Below are positions 61,102 through 64,000 of a stretch of 64,000 nucleotides of DNA, in pieces. This stretch comes from JAAZBV01 sp964460435 (GTDB lineage: Bacteria > Desulfobacterota > DSM-4660 > Desulfatiglandales > HGW-15), in contig CAYWRH010000002.1 in the NCBI GenBank assembly GCA_964460435.1, positions 35,942 through 99,941 of the forward strand, read 5' to 3'. Within the stretch, counting starts at the first letter, position 1, and every line of letters begins with the position of its first letter. The translations under genes were made by a program, and so were the position numbers. Under the pieces are notes generated by a model, which ran no database searches, was not told the DNA's origin, and saw only the letters and a program-made list of their open reading frames with translations.

Positions 61102-61953
61102 CTATCTTCCTGAGTTAGGTAACCTGCATGTCCTGTCATAATTTTCAATGCAGGTTGGGCGCTCCCTGCTTACAAATTCTCCTAGAATGATCCCCTTCTC
61201 AAAGTCAACATCCAGCTCTGAAGGGTCTACATTATTCCTTATTATTGTCTTGTCGCGATAGAGTTTGAGTGTTTCCAGGGATTTCTCCCTGTTCTTTCTG
61301 CCGTAATTTGTCGGGCACGGGGCAAGCACCTCGATAAATGAGAATCCGCTCCGGGTAAGGGCCTTTTCTATGCAGGCGGTAAGTTCGCGTATATGGAGCA
61401 TTGTCCAGCGGGCAACATAGTTAGCGCCTGAGGCCCATGCAAGCAGTGGCAGATTAAATGGGGCATCAGGGTTACCCACAGGGGTGGTGGTTGTCTTTGC
61501 ATTAACAGGCGTTGTTGCTGCAACCTGACCCCCGGTCATGCCATAGATAAGGTTATTAACGCAGATGACTGTCATATCGACATTTCTGCGCGCCCCATGA
61601 ATAAAATGATTCCCGCCAATGGCAAACAGGTCGCCGTCCCCGCTGAAAACGATTACGTTTAGTTCCGGGTTCCCGAGCTTGAGCCCGGTCGCAAAGGGGA
61701 TGGCCCTTCCATGGGTGGTATGGAATGAATCAAGATTCAGATACCCAGCGCCCCTGCCTGTACAGCCGATACCGGAAACCATGCAGGTCTTTTCCAGGTC
61801 AATTCCGCTTGAGATCATTGCCTTAAGACAGGAGGAAAAGACCGTGCCTATGCCGCACCCCGTGCACCATATATGAGGTATCCTGTCTGTCCTTATAAGG
61901 TGGTCAAGGGGGTGAATTGGTTCAAGGGTTGATGCCTGTATGTTTGAGACCAT
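61102..61953 (-). CDS. korB: 2-oxoacid:ferredoxin oxidoreductase, beta subunit (TPP-binding)
   Basis: Catalytic subunit, 283 residues, holding TPP and one [4Fe-4S] cluster. Seen are WCTGCGIGTVFS (cluster Cys), SGIGCTGRGAGYLNLD, HTTHGRAIPFATGLKLG, and the TPP motif VFSGDGDLFAIGGNHFIHGARRN, followed by VNNLIYGMTGGQVAATT and CPTNYGRKN. The pattern is that of 2-oxoglutarate rather than pyruvate enzymes, but the exact substrate is inferred. Its ATG overlaps the korA stop (TGATG). Confidence 0.92.
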   Translation of the reverse strand: MVSNIQASTLEPIHPLDHLIRTDRIPHIWCTGCGIGTVFSSCLKAMISSGIDLEKTCMVSGIGCTGRGAGYLNLDSFHTTHGRAIPFATGLKLGNPELNVIVFSGDGDLFAIGGNHFIHGARRNVDMTVICVNNLIYGMTGGQVAATTPVNAKTTTTPVGNPDAPFNLPLLAWASGANYVARWTMLHIRELTACIEKALTRSGFSFIEVLAPCPTNYGRKNREKSLETLKLYRDKTIIRNNVDPSELDVDFEKGIILGEFVSRERPTCIENYDRTCRLPNSGR

Positions 61954-63098
61954 CAGTAGACCTCCTTTACCTTGGCTAGTACCTGCTCAGGGGTTATTAC
62001 AGTTCCCCCTGCATGGCCTACCAGATGACAAGCAGCCATGCCCGCAGCACTTCGCATGACCTCAAGGTGTATCTGGCCGTAGTTGATCTCGACAGTAATA
62101 AATGCCCTTGCCTTTTCAGCGAGTTCCCTTATCCTTTCCTCGGCAAATGGCCATATGGTGAGGAGCTTTAAAAGCCCGACCTTCAGACCAATGGCCCTGG
62201 CCTGATGCATTGCAGCGAGACTTGTCCTTGCTGATATGCCATATGACACAAGGATGATCTCGGCATCATCAAGCATATATGACTCTGTCATGATAATGTC
62301 ATCCCGGTTGTCACGTATTTTTTTTACAATGCGCTCCACCATCTGGGCCTGTGCCTCAACTGTCATCACAGGGTAACCCCTTTCGTCATGGGTAAGGCCT
62401 GTAACATGTATCTTGTAGCCTTCACCGGCTTTTGGCATGGGTGCAACACCATTTTCTCCTGGCTGATAAAGTCTGAACCTGTCCTTTCGCCCTTTTGGTT
62501 TTTCCCTCGATATGGTTTTTATCTCTTTTGCCTCGGGGATTACCACCTTTTCACTCATGTGCCCTATTACCTCGTCGGTCATGATAAGCACAGGGGTGCG
62601 GTATTTTTCGCTCAGGTTAAATGCTGTAATGGTCTGGTTGAATATCTCCTGGGCTGAAGATGGCGCAAGGGCAATTAATTCATAATGGCCGTGCGAGCCC
62701 CAGCGTGCCTGCATCATATCACCCTGGGCGCCCATAGTTGGAAGACCGGTAGAGGGGCCTGCACGCTGCACATTAACAACAACACAGGGGGTTTCTGTGC
62801 ATACTGCCAGACCTATGTTTTCCATCATAAGGCTGAAACCTGGCCCAGAGGTGGAGGTCATGCTTTTAACACCTGCCCATGATGCGCCTAATATGGATGC
62901 CATGGCGGCTATCTCATCCTCCATCTGGATAAAGGTGCCACCTATCTCAGGCAGGCATTCAGACATGTGCTCGGCGATCTCCGTTGCAGGGGTAATTGGA
63001 TACCCGCCAAAAAACATGCACCCTGCAGCGAGCGCACCCTCTGCACATGCCTCATCGCCTGTTATATAATGTTCACCTGTTAAAACTGCTGGTCTCAT
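61953..63098 (-). CDS. korA: 2-oxoacid:ferredoxin oxidoreductase, alpha subunit
   Basis: Subunit of 381 residues with the pyrimidine-binding and C-terminal domains. Signatures: GDEACAEGALAAGCMFFGGYPITPATEIAEHMS, IQMEDEIAAMASILGASWAG, TSTSGPGFSLMMENIGLA, and VVNVQRAGPSTGLPT. The C-terminal domain has VSYGISARTSLAAMHQARAIGLKVGLLK, the swivel domain. Family pattern and gene order fit KorA. It lies 20 bases after the ferredoxin subunit gene; ATG at 63098 follows GAGAAGAT. Confidence 0.93.
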   Translation of the reverse strand: MRPAVLTGEHYITGDEACAEGALAAGCMFFGGYPITPATEIAEHMSECLPEIGGTFIQMEDEIAAMASILGASWAGVKSMTSTSGPGFSLMMENIGLAVCTETPCVVVNVQRAGPSTGLPTMGAQGDMMQARWGSHGHYELIALAPSSAQEIFNQTITAFNLSEKYRTPVLIMTDEVIGHMSEKVVIPEAKEIKTISREKPKGRKDRFRLYQPGENGVAPMPKAGEGYKIHVTGLTHDERGYPVMTVEAQAQMVERIVKKIRDNRDDIIMTESYMLDDAEIILVSYGISARTSLAAMHQARAIGLKVGLLKLLTIWPFAEERIRELAEKARAFITVEINYGQIHLEVMRSAAGMAACHLVGHAGGTVITPEQVLAKVKEVY

Positions 63099-63117
63099 AT
63101 CTTCTCATAAAAAAGGT

Positions 63118-63381
63118 TTAGTTATGCTTTGCTTCCTCTGAAAAAATGGCAAATTCAGGGCAGATTATCTCGCAATAATGGCAGTTAACACACTCATCCG
63201 GTTTCTGAACCATAGGGGGATGGTACCCCTTTTCATTAAACCCCTTTGAAAAGGCCAGGATTGACCGGGGGCAGAATTCAATGCAATACCCGCAGCCCTT
63301 GCACCGGCCTTCAATAATGACCACCTTTCCTTTAGTAATTTCAATAATATTGGTGTCGTATGGTTCACGCCAGTATTTCAT
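63118..63381 (-). CDS. korD: Ferredoxin-type delta subunit of the 2-oxoacid oxidoreductase
   Basis: An 87-residue iron-sulfur protein with two [4Fe-4S] motifs: CKGCGYCIEFCP (about residue 26) and CVNCHYCEIICP (about 63). It passes electrons from the TPP site to external ferredoxin or to the Hdr subunits. ATG 63381 follows AAGGAA at 7 bases; the frame has 11 more open codons without a ribosome site. It is the first gene of the operon, with a promoter candidate about 80 bases upstream. Confidence 0.9.
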   Translation of the reverse strand: MKYWREPYDTNIIEITKGKVVIIEGRCKGCGYCIEFCPRSILAFSKGFNEKGYHPPMVQKPDECVNCHYCEIICPEFAIFSEEAKHN

Positions 63382-63456
63382 ATAATATTCCTTGAAACCG
63401 CAATTATTCACCATCTTTTAAATTGCAATTTCCCTGTGATTTTTTATTGCCTTTGA

Positions 63457-63485
63457 AACATATATGAAATTCCAAGTAAAATCAA
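63457..63485 (-). promoter_or_regulatory. Candidate promoter of the kor-hdr operon
   Basis: TTGATT (63480-63485) and TATGTT (63457-63462) are 17 bases apart on the minus strand, about 75 bases before korD. Both boxes match 4 of 6. It is the best candidate in the region. Confidence 0.4.
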
Positions 63486-63511
63486 TCGGAATTATTGATG
63501 AGCTTTTGCTG

Positions 63512-63552
63512 TTTTGAGATACCCCTGGATTTTTCCATGGGGTATCTCAAAA
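63512..63552. repeat. 14-bp inverted repeat upstream of the kor operon
   Basis: TTTTGAGATACCCC (63512-63525) pairs perfectly with GGGGTATCTCAAAA (63539-63552); the 13-base loop can pair further (TGGA with TCCA). It could be an operator, a terminator for a gene to the right or a small mobile hairpin. No function is proven. Confidence 0.7.
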
Positions 63553-63724
63553 GACTATTATCCATATATAATATTTGTTTTCTGAAATTGGGTACTGAAC
63601 AGAGATTCTTTGGTCAGGATAGAGCGTTTTTCCCGATCACTTCAATTGCCGGACATCTTCACGCTCCCCGGAGAATATTACCCTGAGCCCGATACCCAAA
63701 GTCATTTCAACATTTTCAAAATAG

Positions 63725-63850
63725 GAAATTAAAACTCTCCTGATTGCTGGACAGGCCTGTATTCTTTATGGGGCTGCGGAGTTTAGCTGGGATATTGATA
63801 TCTCCATACTGATTTATCCTGAAAATATTGCAAATCTGAAAAAGGTTTAA
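63725..63850 (+). pseudogene. Nucleotidyltransferase fragment
   Basis: A 41-codon stretch reading LLIAGQACILYGAAEF then SWDIDISILIYPEN, which is the GGQAxxLYG...D-x-D core of AbiEii-type nucleotidyltransferases. It is bounded by stops (TAG before, TAA after), has no start codon and lacks the rest of the fold, so it is a remnant. No other gene is visible in 63415-64000. Confidence 0.65.
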
Positions 63851-63966
63851 ATGAATTGAACGCTGGAATGATTTTTTATCACAACCATTAACACGCCCCT
63901 GATTCCTCTATGATTTGAGGTTCTTCTCCTGAAGAAGTGATGACAGTTTTTAGTGGTCCAAAAAAA

Positions 63967-64000
63967 TCCCGGTCAAAAAATTCATATTTTTTGACCGGGA
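63967..64000. repeat. 15-bp inverted repeat at the right edge of the window
   Basis: TCCCGGTCAAAAAAT pairs perfectly with ATTTTTTGACCGGGA around TCAT, ending on the last base of the window. It can form a hairpin whose arms carry a run of six A or T. It may be a terminator or the end of a mobile element; the sequence beyond is not visible. Confidence 0.7.

Overview
The window reads as chromosomal DNA of an anaerobic Gram-negative bacterium of the deltaproteobacterial type (Desulfobacterota, in the broad sense of sulfate reducers and their syntrophic relatives). The evidence is a lysS-lolC-lolD-bamA-skp-lpxD outer-membrane block, LL-diaminopimelate aminotransferase, the small families DUF2845 and DUF2239, and a large ferredoxin/heterodisulfide-reductase operon whose HdrA appears to be a selenoprotein. 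I cannot name a genus or species. No rRNA, tRNA or CRISPR array was seen.

Layout. 1-7.6 kb (minus strand): lipid A and outer-membrane biogenesis downstream of lysS. 7.8-10.7 kb: a metal-binding HMA peptide, an SDR oxidoreductase, a secreted DUF2845 protein and a cytidylate-kinase-like/BON fusion. 10.9-12.9 kb (plus): dapL and rsmE. 12.9-18.7 kb: an accessory stretch with a GNAT enzyme, a PIN-type toxin-antitoxin pair, a DUF2239 protein with a palindromic operator over its promoter, a DUF4143 ATPase between repeats, and a nucleotidyltransferase pair bracketed by 71-bp direct repeats. 18.7-22.8 kb (plus): the biotin operon bioA-F-D-B, with overlapping or nearly abutting genes. 22.8-27.3 kb (minus): an ExeA-like ATPase, an HD-GYP-like protein and a Wzc-like kinase with SPOR repeats, translationally overlapped; both signalling proteins carry substitutions in key residues. 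27.5-29.2 kb: a PurN-like formyltransferase and a winged-helix/nucleotidyltransferase protein. 29.3-31.3 kb: a PstS-like binding protein and a porin. 32-37.7 kb (minus): purC, grpE, dnaK and a lipoprotein with a periplasmic-binding fold.

37.9-44.1 kb (plus) is a signalling operon: a peptide-type solute-binding protein overlapping a HAMP-GAF-PAS histidine kinase, a lone receiver, and a receiver-kinase-receiver protein. 44.1-50 kb is mixed: a flavin reductase, then an AT-rich accessory patch with an MNT/HEPN toxin-antitoxin pair, a HicB remnant, a zinc-ribbon membrane protein, an AbiGi-like protein, a broken REP-type transposase, and an orphan 593-residue secreted protein preceded by a 53-residue lipoprotein. 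50.4-53 kb: an ATP-grasp ligase resembling MfnD, and a sugar-type MFS transporter.

53.1-63.4 kb (minus) is the metabolic centrepiece: korD-korA-korB-korC, a 1126-residue GltD/HdrA-like flavoprotein, an MvhD-HdrC-HdrB fusion, and HdrA-MvhD. HdrA is interrupted by one in-frame UGA exactly where the family has the second Cys of a CxxC, followed by a hairpin with a GGUC loop; I read this as selenocysteine. Together the genes look like a 2-oxoacid:ferredoxin oxidoreductase wired to a flavin-based electron-bifurcating or confurcating module. The final 0.6 kb holds hairpins and a nucleotidyltransferase remnant.
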